Source: Hippopus hippopus
Lineage: Eukaryota; Mollusca; Bivalvia; Cardiida; Cardiidae
Length of the DNA: 64,000 bases
Direction: 5' to 3'
Assembly: GCA_946811185.2 (NCBI GenBank)
Contig: OX328109.1
Span: forward strand, 13,862,255 to 13,926,254
In this document: piece after piece, positions 28,501-31,257 of the stretch
How the letters are laid out: every line of letters starts with the position of its first letter
Position numbering within the stretch: the stretch's first letter is position 1
Translations under genes and position numbers: made by a program
The notes under the pieces: generated by a model
What the model was told of the DNA's origin: nothing
Seen by the model: only the letters and a program-made list of their open reading frames with translations
The model's database searches: none

Positions 28501-30443
28501 TGAAAATATCATGTGAAATGGAGAAAATGGTAACCATTATTTTCTTCTTTTCCCACAATATGTTCTACCCTTTCAAAGATAAATATCCTCATTAAGGGTT
28601 TCTCTGCGAATACTTCTTATTTGGACCACCATGAAATTTTTTCGTCTCGTGAGGGTTTATAAATAATGGCTTTGGACACCTGCTGTAAATGTCACTTTTG
28701 AGCCTTAATGACAGATATTATGAACAAGTACATTTGAGGATTTGATATCCCTGTCACAATATCCCAGGATTTCCACGACATCCTGTTTCTTTAAATTTGA
28801 GGCCCAAAATTTTCTAAATATCCCCCCAAAATTAAAAGGTTGCTTATTTTATGAATTCATTTAACATTCACCAAACGACCAAACTTTAAACTTTTCCAAA
28901 TCGAAAGCATTTACAGACGGCAATTTAAAGGTGACTCAAATGATCTGCTTTTGAAAGAATAAAAAAACGTTGTGAGAAAAGAGGAAAATGCTGGTTACCA
29001 GCATTTTCTTCTTTTCCCATAATGTTTTCAAAAGCTTTCTTTCTCAGGGTTGTTAAAACTCAGGATTGTGTAGTAAAGGATGTCAAGGGATCAAATTCCC
29101 CCCCCCTCCATGGAAAATGTCCTTGAAAACCCTGCCTTACCTGGGTTTATCAGCTAAAGATCCAACCAATGTTGTAAACTCTGTATCAACCGCTGAAAAA
29201 TATAAACTTTTATGAGTTTTAACCCTTTGAGCACTGAATAAACCCAAAAGATACTTTCAGTCTAGAAAAAAGACCAAAATAATCACAATTTAAAGGTTAC
29301 TCTTCTCTAAAGTCTTTCAGCAAAGCGCACAGTGTAGATCAAAGATCAGGCTGCACATTTTGGGTACAGAGACAATAAAGACAAAATCAGTTGAAAGCTC
29401 CGCACAGATTTTGTGCGCAAGTTTGAACTCTTGTAATTTCGCAAAACTTTAAGAACACAAAACTAGGATTTAAACATACCTGTTGCTTGCGTATTTATTA
29501 ACCCTTCATTTGAAATACAAATATTTTCAATTTAAACGCTGAACATAAGAGAAAACCGTGCATTTCATCTGTTACTCGAGTTATTAGGTTCCCGAAAACA
29601 CATAAAATGGCCGCCATGCACGATAAATTACATCAGTGATTTTTCTGAGATTTACATGTTATAAACGACTTCTACAAGCTCTTTATGTCATGGTTTAATA
29701 ATTTGTCTTTGGTCATGTTTGTTACTTATAGTTAATTGCATTTCGCTGCAATACAGATTAACTGACCAAATAGGGAGTCAGTATAGTGCTCCATCTTTGC
29801 TACATTGCTACGATGGTCTTGAGCCGGTACGGTGTATAATAAATGTCCAAATATGAAAAAAATCACACAGCATCTCATTATTGAGACTACAACTGTAGCC
29901 TACTAGGTTGGGGCTCTGAAATGCCATGTACACTTAAGTTTCAATTTCAAAAACACAGCAATCAGGTGTGTAGCGAAGACACAATCACAAAAAATTAACA
30001 TCAGAGCTACCCTCCAAACGGGAGGGGGGGCAGGTTATCTTCAGTCTGAAGGGCTGCTCCGATGTTATTTTTGGGATTGGATCTCCGCACCCCTTCATTG
30101 CAGCACTTCTTTAACAGCATCTGGAAATTTCAAAATCTTAACGGTCATCTTTCAGTCTACTTAATGTGTCTTTAATCTACTTGTCAGCTATCAAATAACT
30201 TCGAAGCAACCCTTCAGACTGAAGGGGAGGGGTGATACTGTTGTAGGGTCGAGTGTGTAATGGGCCGAAAGCGTAATGGGCCGAAGAGATCTGCCAGAGA
30301 TCTACAGTACAGCAGGAATCTAGTAGGGATGTAAAAATTGTATGCAAATTATAATGTGACCTACCCAGAAAATCACAATCTCGGATTGCTTTTTCAATTT
30401 CTGGAAATAAAAGTGACAGATTTTGTCTGTCGACATCGCACAT
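1470..30443 (-). CDS. PNLDC1: PNLDC1-like PARN-family 3'-5' exoribonuclease, 16 exons, 3' end beyond window
   Basis: DEDDh poly(A)-specific ribonuclease family. PNLDC1 trims piRNA precursors at the 3' end on mitochondria-associated membranes; PARN is the alternative. Exons, in coding order: 30365-30443, 29141-29192, 27309-27382, 25861-25897, 23144-23222, 20382-20429, 18245-18339, 16712-16809, 15664-15749, 13107-13250, 10398-10553, 7922-7959, 6243-6313, 5087-5137, 3942-3984, 1470-1573. All have GT/AG borders and consistent phases, giving about 418 codons. Active-site residues seen: D29 and E31 (AVDTEF), D274 (PLIGHNMFMD), H358 and D363 (HEAGWD). Spacing matches PARN. The segment FPVIYDTKHV and the later RYLSTMAKYRNKINLIRG look more like PNLDC1 than PARN. 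The last ~100 residues, where PNLDC1 has a membrane anchor, lie left of the window. Start: ATG 30443 gives the usual short leader before the DTEF motif. Family call strong; PNLDC1 versus PARN less so. Confidence 0.85.
1624..1800 (+). mobile_element. TTAA-MITE, right end worn
   Basis: Left end aactctttaccacacaattcc; core hairpin 1684-1752. Confidence 0.75.
2114..3439 (+). mobile_element. mariner-family transposon, inactive
   Basis: 1326 bp, flanked by TA on both sides. Ends are inverted repeats (CGAGGGGCATTTTAAAAGTC on the left, its near-complement on the right). The transposase region has VTGDETW (first Asp) and SPDLSPCDFW (third Asp) at D34D spacing, so it is mariner. It is inserted in the PNLDC1 intron between exons 15 and 16. 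Confidence 0.9.
2564..3360 (+). pseudogene. mariner transposase relic (D34D), frameshifted
   Basis: Two overlapping open frames (2564-2968 and 2929-3360) carry the catalytic half in different registers, so at least one frameshift. The N-terminal DNA-binding part upstream (from about 2304) is full of stops. In the second catalytic motif the expected HDN reads HGN, removing a metal-binding Asp. It cannot be active. Confidence 0.85.
3442..3698. other. PNLDC1 intron, no gene seen
   Basis: Holds one gatcag palindrome (3534-3595) and otherwise nothing recognised. Confidence 0.5.
3699..3893 (+). mobile_element. tRNA-SINE, family B, partial
   Basis: Body and tail only (ttgatgatagccattgcaat ... aataaacaccgtatcatca). 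In the PNLDC1 intron just past exon 15. Confidence 0.65.
3942..3984 (-). CDS. PNLDC1: PNLDC1 exon 15
   Basis: 43 nt, acceptor CTGTTTCAG, donor GTGAGT. It encodes VFLRTAHILTFLDIK, the helix after the ExoIII motif. Confidence 0.85.
4335..4594. mobile_element. Palindromic element, GAGCCATGCTCTG type
   Basis: About 260 bp. Ends AGCCATGCTCTGGCAAAAGG and the reverse (cacagagcatggct). Strong inner hairpin caggtcagcctgcacagtcc / ggctgacctg. Confidence 0.85.
4695..4953 (-). mobile_element. tRNA-SINE, family A
   Basis: Reverse copy. The tRNA-like head is at the right (agctta..gtggttag), the body matches the other family A copies, and the tail attggagtttaa is at the left. Confidence 0.8.
5087..5137 (-). 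CDS. PNLDC1: PNLDC1 exon 14 (catalytic His 358, Asp 363)
   Basis: 51 nt, acceptor ACATTGTAG, donor GTAAGT. It encodes GSNLSHEAGWDSYMCGY, the ExoIII motif H(x4)D of DEDDh nucleases. Confidence 0.93.
5615..5918 (-). mobile_element. tRNA-SINE, family B, full length
   Basis: The head at the right contains GGGGATCGAACCAGCGACCC (reversed B box). The tail at the left is related to attgattgtatgg. Confidence 0.82.
5979..6241 (+). mobile_element. tRNA-SINE, family A, full length
   Basis: The head has TAGCTCAGTGGTTAGCGTAA (A box) and GGGTTCGATATCC (B box). The tail is CTCCAATATAAACAAACAAA. It ends exactly at PNLDC1 exon 13, and its reversed tail forms that exon's donor. Confidence 0.88.
6243..6313 (-). 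CDS. PNLDC1: PNLDC1 exon 13
   Basis: 71 nt, acceptor CCAGTTTTAG. It encodes RGQEVVLHQPVIQHNKQHNK then YEIK, aligned with P.I.H....Y. The donor is GTTTGTTTG, the reversed tail of the SINE at 5979-6241. Confidence 0.75.
6352..6590. mobile_element. Palindromic MITE with ACACGAAAAGGGGCATTCGG ends
   Basis: Inverted ends, inner arms ggatcagcctgc / gcaggctgatcc and tgccatctcgga / tccgagatgaca. A piece of the same family is at 34918-35000, inside another MITE. Confidence 0.75.
6618..7200 (+). mobile_element. Cluster of three degenerate TTAA-MITEs
   Basis: Hairpin cores near 6660-6730, 6875-6930 and 7045-7100; only the first is well paired. A fourth remnant is at 7290-7360. Confidence 0.65.
7519..7608 (+). 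mobile_element. TTAA-MITE, left half only
   Basis: Left end ccctttaccacacaatctca, breaks off just past the hairpin centre at 7605. Confidence 0.75.
7922..7959 (-). CDS. PNLDC1: PNLDC1 exon 12
   Basis: 38 nt encoding KTYLENLYKDLHR, matching the L..LYE.L segment. The acceptor GTTTAAG was chosen because it keeps phase 0; the nearby CAG 13 nt upstream would give a stop. Confidence 0.7.
8079..8299 (+). mobile_element. TTAA-MITE, complete, 221 bp
   Basis: TTAA at 8075-8078; ends CTCTTTACCACACAATCCCG and GTCATCTGGTAAAGAG; core 8128-8196. A half copy follows at 8310-8437. Confidence 0.9.
8639..8796. mobile_element. Fold-back element with arms of about 65 bp
   Basis: GGATAATCAACTGGTTGTGT at the left returns inverted at the right end, and the match continues through gtgatatt and aatctgtcact almost to the centre. 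Confidence 0.7.
9028..9160 (+). mobile_element. TTAA-MITE, partial
   Basis: Left end ttctttaccaaattacaa; core hairpin with missing bases at 9090-9150. Confidence 0.6.
9442..9524. repeat. Fold-back repeat, 28-bp arms
   Basis: Left arm ctTCAGAATTTTCTAAATTTG returns inverted at 9497-9524. Related to 23248-23412 and 48250-48425. Confidence 0.6.
9522..10327. mobile_element. TIR transposon, CAGGGGT ends, hAT-like
   Basis: 806 bp. Ends CAGGGGTACGGAAATC and the reverse of CAGGGGTGTGGAAATC. ATCTT precedes (9517-9521) and follows (10328-10332), a 5-bp possible target duplication. hAT-type ends would predict 8 bp, so the class is open. Sits just past PNLDC1 exon 11. Confidence 0.55.
10093..10212 (+). 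CDS. Short zinc-finger-like ORF inside the CAGGGGT element
   Basis: 39 codons starting MECEKCETFEASGGYKRKYK then THH. The C-x2-C...F...GGYKRKYKTHH pattern recalls a C2H2 finger, though the first His position reads Lys. Possibly a fragment of a captured or transposon-encoded finger. Expression unknown. Confidence 0.25.
   Translation: MECEKCETFEASGGYKRKYKTHHDKEYDKQESVLLTRRG
10398..10553 (-). CDS. PNLDC1: PNLDC1 exon 11 (catalytic Asp 274)
   Basis: 156 nt, phase 0, acceptor GCTTTTCAG, donor GTATGTAAG. It encodes PLIGHNMFMDLLLLYDKF, then PLPAKYSEFK and FPVIYDTKHVT. This is the ExoII motif and the most diagnostic exon of the gene. Confidence 0.95.
10655..11056. mobile_element. Long hairpin element, TTATCACATAA type
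   Basis: Starts tttatcacataacctccctt. The right part is a large hairpin: AAACTCGTCAAGGAAAAATG and ATTAAGCTCGCC face GGCTCGCTTAAT and CATTTCCCTTGACTCGTTT. Ends near ctcatgtcagatcc. Confidence 0.65.
11537..11944. mobile_element. Small TIR element, GCCTGGGGACATTC ends
   Basis: The 14-bp sequence at 11537-11550 reappears inverted at 11931-11944. No coding sequence inside, and no clear target duplication. A MITE of unknown class in PNLDC1 intron 10. Confidence 0.5.
12129..12312 (-). mobile_element. TTAA-MITE, truncated right
   Basis: TTAA at 12125-12128; core 12232-12294. Confidence 0.8.
12726..13030 (-). mobile_element. tRNA-SINE, family B, full length
   Basis: Reverse copy. Right end has GATCGAACCAGTGACCCCCT and ACATGAGCTATCGGGGATC. 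Confidence 0.82.
13107..13250 (-). CDS. PNLDC1: PNLDC1 exon 10
   Basis: 144 nt, phase 0 both ends, acceptor TCATCACAG, donor GTAGGA. A charged linker (VRIAKIAEEQRVQSETK) leads to MLGFTRVFRVMKECEK, the conserved GF.RV helix before the third catalytic Asp. Confidence 0.9.
13296..13611. repeat. Interspersed repeat, 'caggtgctaac' type
   Basis: Contains GCAGGTGCTAACGCTCCGCT, then gtcaaagtctgaagtatat and an end related to cttcgtaaacagccgagct. Same family as 14460-14745, 58300-58570 and 63640-63902. Confidence 0.55.
13747..14246 (-). mobile_element. TTAA-MITE split by a SINE
   Basis: Halves 13747-13940 and 14220-14246 around the SINE; core 13846-13912, with matched changes GTGTG/CACAC in the arms. 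Confidence 0.85.
13941..14207 (-). mobile_element. tRNA-SINE, family A, with target duplication
   Basis: Inserted in a palindromic MITE. GGGTAATTAAA precedes and follows it (13930-13940 and 14209-14219). The head is at the right, the tail TTGGAGTTTAAGGC at the left. Confidence 0.88.
14460..14745. repeat. Interspersed repeat, 'caggtgctaac' type
   Basis: Starts acaagagcattgtgtgcgggt; carries the shared gtccaagtttgaagtaaag and tgacagagatataat blocks. Confidence 0.55.
14750..15303. mobile_element. Long hairpin element, TTATCACATAA type, diverged
   Basis: Same start (tttatcacataactcccctt) and the same terminal hairpin (ttattaaactcgtacacaaa), with more mismatches. Confidence 0.6.
15515..15592 (-). 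mobile_element. TTAA-MITE, right half only
   Basis: Starts inside the hairpin and runs to ggatttgtgtggtaaa. Lies about 70 bp from PNLDC1 exon 9. Confidence 0.65.
15664..15749 (-). CDS. PNLDC1: PNLDC1 exon 9
   Basis: 86 nt, acceptor TTTTTCAG, donor GTATGTGA. It encodes NDIPPFIVKQELLLRFPDLH, the part aligned with the R3H-like region of PARN, where PNLDC1 is divergent. Confidence 0.85.
15817..16036 (-). mobile_element. TTAA-MITE, complete, worn
   Basis: Left end ttcctttaccacatcgcca; core 15925-15990. Confidence 0.78.
16131..16336 (-). mobile_element. TTAA-MITE with duplicated right arm
   Basis: Core 16158-16224, then a second right arm at 16256-16292. Part of the exon 8 duplication. Confidence 0.75.
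16376..16407 (-). pseudogene. Truncated duplicate of PNLDC1 exon 8 (3' end only)
   Basis: The minus strand reads DGDHIEISKS followed by donor GTAGAT, closely matching the end of exon 8 (DGDHMEISKT, GTAGGT). Similarity continues into the intron. Upstream homology stops at the middle of the exon, so it has no acceptor. Confidence 0.7.
16548..16672 (-). mobile_element. TTAA-MITE, partial, paralogue of 16131-16336
   Basis: Core 16578-16644. Flanks on both sides match those of the 16131 copy. Confidence 0.75.
16712..16809 (-). CDS. PNLDC1: PNLDC1 exon 8
   Basis: 98 nt, acceptor GCTCTAG, donor GTAGGT. It encodes SLDEDSLQEICSSVATWLIS then ASDGDHMEISKT. The 3' third has a second, truncated copy at 16376-16407. 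Confidence 0.85.
16895..17154. mobile_element. Palindromic element, GAGCCATGCTCTG type
   Basis: Left end worn (attctctggaaaaaggggg); right end cttttcacagagcaaggctc; inner hairpin ggcctgcgcggactgcgcag. Confidence 0.8.
17207..17473 (+). mobile_element. tRNA-SINE, family B, diverged
   Basis: Head gtgaagtcagtagggtaccgg; tail AATACCATACAAACACACAA. Confidence 0.7.
17973..18201 (-). mobile_element. TTAA-MITE, complete
   Basis: Ends ctctttaccaaaaaacaaa and gttatgtggtaaaggg; core 18083-18153. Ends 44 bp from the PNLDC1 exon 7 donor. Confidence 0.88.
18245..18339 (-). CDS. PNLDC1: PNLDC1 exon 7
   Basis: 95 nt, acceptor ATTTTTCAG, donor GTAGCT. It encodes IYDGVSYMNEVDAKKLEDHL and onward, matching the GIPYMNEEQEKK segment of PNLDC1. 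Confidence 0.88.
18345..18902. repeat. PNLDC1 intron stretch with a 'catttatatagcgca' repeat
   Basis: 18500-18790 holds tggcatttatatagcgcaat, atgttttcagactttaaagc and ggaagattgttccaccattt, a sequence type I recognise as an interspersed repeat in marine animals. The open frame at 18750 is in it and is not taken as a gene. Confidence 0.45.
18903..19545. mobile_element. Long hairpin element, TTATCACATAA type, variant
   Basis: Starts TTTATCACATAAAACCGCG. The terminal hairpin carries acgctcgccaaggctcgc. Body shares gggtttaatacactgctgga (reversed) with 23877-24526. Confidence 0.62.
19885..20345 (+). mobile_element. TTAA-MITE split by the GAGCCATGCTCTG element
   Basis: TTAA at 19881-19884; halves 19885-20021 and 20259-20345. 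Core 19936-20000 with paired GGAG to GCAG and CTCC to CTGC changes. Confidence 0.85.
20022..20258. mobile_element. Palindromic element, GAGCCATGCTCTG type, nested
   Basis: Both ends intact (ATGAGCCATGCTCTG). Inserted in the right half of the TTAA-type MITE at 19885-20345. Inner hairpin has lost part of one arm. Confidence 0.85.
20382..20429 (-). CDS. PNLDC1: PNLDC1 exon 6
   Basis: 48 nt in phase 0, acceptor TTGTAACAG, donor GTAAGAG. It encodes ASSLQFLVRYQFDFNK, the family S.QFL...GFDFNK segment. Confidence 0.9.
20446..20671 (-). mobile_element. TTAA-MITE, complete
   Basis: Ends atctttaccaaataacaaaa and gattgtttggtaaatgg; core 20552-20622. Begins 17 bp from PNLDC1 exon 6. Confidence 0.85.
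20746..22073 (+). mobile_element. Second mariner-family transposon, inactive
   Basis: 1328 bp, flanked by TA (20744-20745 and 22074-22075). The inverted ends read CGTGGGGTGATCAGAAAGAT and, on the right reversed, CGAGGGGTGATCAGAAAGAA. Lies in the PNLDC1 intron between exons 5 and 6. The transposase relic is the entry at 21471-21815. Confidence 0.88.
21471..21815 (+). pseudogene. mariner transposase fragment of the element at 20746-22073
   Basis: The longest open piece holds LHQDNALAH (second Asp) and LVLTPCD (third Asp), 34 residues apart. The first Asp motif survives as ACDE before a stop at about 21427. Upstream frames have several stops. Dead copy. Confidence 0.75.
22269..22491 (-). mobile_element. 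TTAA-MITE, complete, 223 bp, TTAA on both sides
   Basis: TTAA at 22265-22268 and 22492-22495; core 22371-22442. Confidence 0.92.
22652..22873 (-). mobile_element. TTAA-MITE, worn
   Basis: Core 22752-22832; arms share GGCAAAAG / CTTTTGCC in place of the common GGGAAAAG / CTTTTCCC. Confidence 0.75.
22908..23096 (-). mobile_element. TTAA-MITE, worn right end
   Basis: Left end actctttaccaaacaataaa; core 22985-23050, centre GCTGCTTAGCAGC. Confidence 0.75.
23144..23222 (-). CDS. PNLDC1: PNLDC1 exon 5
   Basis: Acceptor GTTTTTCAG, donor GTAATC, 79 nt. It encodes the conserved FNFYLCPQSLGVIDPYF strand, equivalent to NFYLFP in PARN and PNLDC1. Confidence 0.9.
23248..23412. mobile_element. Fold-back MITE, GTATTCACCAACCATTC ends
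   Basis: Inverted ends plus a central palindrome (aaaccaaatggttt) flanked by gattggct / agccaatc. Confidence 0.65.
23471..23816 (-). mobile_element. 3' fragment of a mariner related to the 20746-22073 element
   Basis: Begins TATGAGGGGTGATTAAAAAG, like the reversed right end of the second mariner. It then matches the C-terminal coding part of that element in reverse (ERFYTLHTLREQRG compared with KDFLCGIHYESREE). The other end is missing. Confidence 0.7.
23877..24526. mobile_element. Long hairpin element, same variant, opposite orientation
   Basis: Hairpin first (acgcgagccttggcaagcgt), then the body, ending GGAGGAGGTTTTGTGTGATA. Reverse of the 18903 copy. Confidence 0.65.
24611..25580 (-). 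repeat. 372-bp tandem array carrying a tRNA-like sequence, 2.6 copies
   Basis: Copies start at 24611, 24983 and 25355. Each holds, on the minus strand, a tRNA-like stretch: TAGCTTAATGGTTATGGTAT (A box), a GGTCTTTTGAACC anticodon-arm-like hairpin, and GGGTTCAAATCCC (B box). A direct hairpin (ttattgatgactcaaagcc) and paired tgtccgc/gcggaca follow. Copies differ at few sites. Probably a tandemly amplified tRNA-SINE. Confidence 0.8.
25861..25897 (-). CDS. PNLDC1: PNLDC1 exon 4
   Basis: Only 37 nt. Acceptor TCTTTCAG, donor GTATGT. Phase 1 to phase 2. It encodes GLSAFQKDPNNCR, continuing the conserved Q.GLS.F strand. Confidence 0.82.
25929..26048. repeat. Perfect 60-bp tandem duplication
   Basis: Two identical 60-bp copies in a row, beginning CACAACATTGCATTGACCTC. 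The unit is itself the B-end half of a palindromic MITE (tcagacgacaa...attgaaag). Confidence 0.95.
26070..26296 (+). mobile_element. TTAA-MITE, complete, 227 bp, TTAA on both sides
   Basis: TTAA at 26066-26069 and 26297-26300; core 26124-26193. Confidence 0.92.
26317..26637 (-). mobile_element. tRNA-SINE, family B, full length
   Basis: Tail gattgtatgactgtttgta at the left, tRNA-like head ending gcgctaacggggctc at the right. Confidence 0.82.
26650..26874 (+). mobile_element. TTAA-MITE, complete, worn core
   Basis: Ends cctttaccacacaatcccga and gttgtctggtaaaga; core 26698-26770. Confidence 0.82.
26877..27265. mobile_element. Two TTAA-MITE cores duplicated together with PNLDC1 exon 3
   Basis: Cores at 26915-26990 (with a repeated left arm at 26877-26910) and 27170-27235. 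Flanks of both match, including the decayed and the real exon 3. Confidence 0.75.
27065..27140 (-). pseudogene. Decayed tandem copy of PNLDC1 exon 3
   Basis: Alignable with exon 3 (27309-27382) over its full length, including the donor GTAAGTG and the intron beyond. It has an in-frame TAG, a frame shift, and has lost the acceptor AG. Residues such as FDDM, RY.K.RNS remain readable. It must be skipped for a functional mRNA. Confidence 0.75.
27309..27382 (-). CDS. PNLDC1: PNLDC1 exon 3
   Basis: Acceptor TTTCAG, donor GTAAGTGA, 74 nt. It encodes SLFDDMETRYRKLRNSV and ends VCQLG, matching the LFD...ERY.KLR..V..F.V.Q.G pattern of the family. A decayed tandem copy lies at 27065-27140. Confidence 0.88.
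27398..27620 (+). mobile_element. tRNA-SINE, family C
   Basis: Head GTGGCTCATTGGTAAAATGA with TTTGATTCTCCC; tail AACACCATTCAATCAGTTAA. Shares the tail region with family B but has a different head. Confidence 0.75.
27678..27879 (+). mobile_element. TTAA-MITE, complete, 202 bp, TTAA on both sides
   Basis: TTAA at 27674-27677 and 27880-27883; core 27728-27793. Confidence 0.92.
28060..28285 (-). mobile_element. TTAA-MITE, complete, 226 bp, TTAA on both sides
   Basis: TTAA at 28056-28059 and 28286-28289; core 28166-28234. Confidence 0.92.
28449..28657 (+). mobile_element. TTAA-MITE, worn
   Basis: Left end ctctttaccacaaaatcttg; short core 28500-28566. Confidence 0.75.
28862..29079 (-). mobile_element. 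TTAA-MITE, worn ends
   Basis: Core 28968-29030. Ends about 60 bp from the PNLDC1 exon 2 donor. Confidence 0.8.
29141..29192 (-). CDS. PNLDC1: PNLDC1 exon 2 (catalytic DTEF)
   Basis: Acceptor TTTTTCAG, donor GTAAGG, 52 nt. The 1-nt overhang of exon 1 plus CG makes Ala27. The exon then reads VDTEFTTLVGSLADKP with catalytic D29 and E31 (ExoI motif). Confidence 0.9.
29193..30364. other. PNLDC1 intron 1
   Basis: Relatively repeat-poor. A gatcag palindrome copy lies at about 29220-29400, a YY1 core at 29609-29617, and inverted copies of cccttcagactgaaggg near 30030-30050 and 30205-30225. Nothing else identified. Confidence 0.5.
30365..30443 (-). CDS. PNLDC1: PNLDC1 exon 1 (start codon)
   Basis: Begins at the ATG and ends CTG-G before donor GTAGGT (26 codons plus 1 nt). 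It encodes MCDVDRQNLSLLFPEIEKAI and the lead into the catalytic motif, as in PARN/PNLDC1 N-termini. Confidence 0.85.
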
Positions 30444-31196
30444 GTTGTTTATTTTTCAGACGATGCCGACCTTTTACCAAGTTTTGTTGTAGTGATCTCC
30501 CCTGCATCCCCTACGGGAAAGTTCGACCGGTGTTTCATTGTTGACGATAGTTGACCCATTCATAAGAAGATGCATGCACCAAACAGTTCAAATCCTAAAA
30601 AATCACCCCAATATTATCTAATTTTTCTTTGCAAGAGTACCGGATACCAACTTAGGAGTATATTGATATGTATTAAGGGTCACCCCTTTCTTAGCGGATG
30701 CCCATAAATAAAGAATAAAAATTTAAGCACTCAAAATAAACCTAAGATGCCAAATGTTACTTGTGGATCGCAAGATTCCGTAAAGATTTTTTTTAAAGTC
30801 AGTTCTCTTTTTTTATCCAATATACCATTGGACTGTTAAAAACAGCTCAATGAGCTTTTGCAGAAAGAGTAAACATAGATCTATATAAATGATCAGACAG
30901 CATGTTCCGCAGGTGCAATCTAATCTTGATCTACACTGTCAATTATACCTTTTTCACATTAAATATTCCTATTCTTAGATATTCCTTCTGCATATTATAT
31001 CCGTCCATTATAAATACTTCAATACAATGATTTTTTCTATGAATGGTACAAAACCGTAAAGGAACACGCAAGGTCCGCGAACGATCCAGCAAGGCCCGCA
31101 TGATAAACATAACCCTTCTCATATCTACCCGTAAACAAATGGCGGCCGCTGTGTAGCATTTTTTCCAGTTGAGATTATTTCAGTCTCATTTTTCAA
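30444..31196. promoter_or_regulatory. Divergent intergenic region, putative bidirectional promoter of PNLDC1 and TCTN2
   Basis: The start codons of the two genes are 753 bp apart and point away from each other. This is the only stretch in the first 52 kb that is neither intron nor recognisable repeat, apart from a weak copy of the gatcag palindrome near 30890-30950. No TATA box is evident. A clear RFX X-box was not found. Confidence 0.6.
31136..31147 (+). promoter_or_regulatory. YY1-like site overlapping a 5-codon uORF
   Basis: CAAATGGCGGCC matches the YY1 core AAnATGGCGGC. YY1 sites are often just downstream of transcription starts. The ATG in it opens a uORF (31139-31156, MAAAV then TAG) 58 bp before the TCTN2 start. 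A second core, on the minus strand, is at 29609-29617 in PNLDC1 intron 1. Confidence 0.4.
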
Positions 31197-31257
31197 ATGG
31201 CAGGTCTGTCAACGATATTCTTCCTGTTCAGCCTACTGCCATTTTGTATCTCTCAAG
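31197..31257 (+). CDS. TCTN2: TCTN2 exon 1 (start, signal peptide)
   Basis: MAGLSTIFFLFSLLPFCISQ: a charged-poor, strongly hydrophobic leader with CIS-Q as likely cleavage site. Donor GTAGGA, 20 codons plus 1 nt. The first ATG with a long frame; a 5-codon uORF starts at 31139. Confidence 0.85.
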
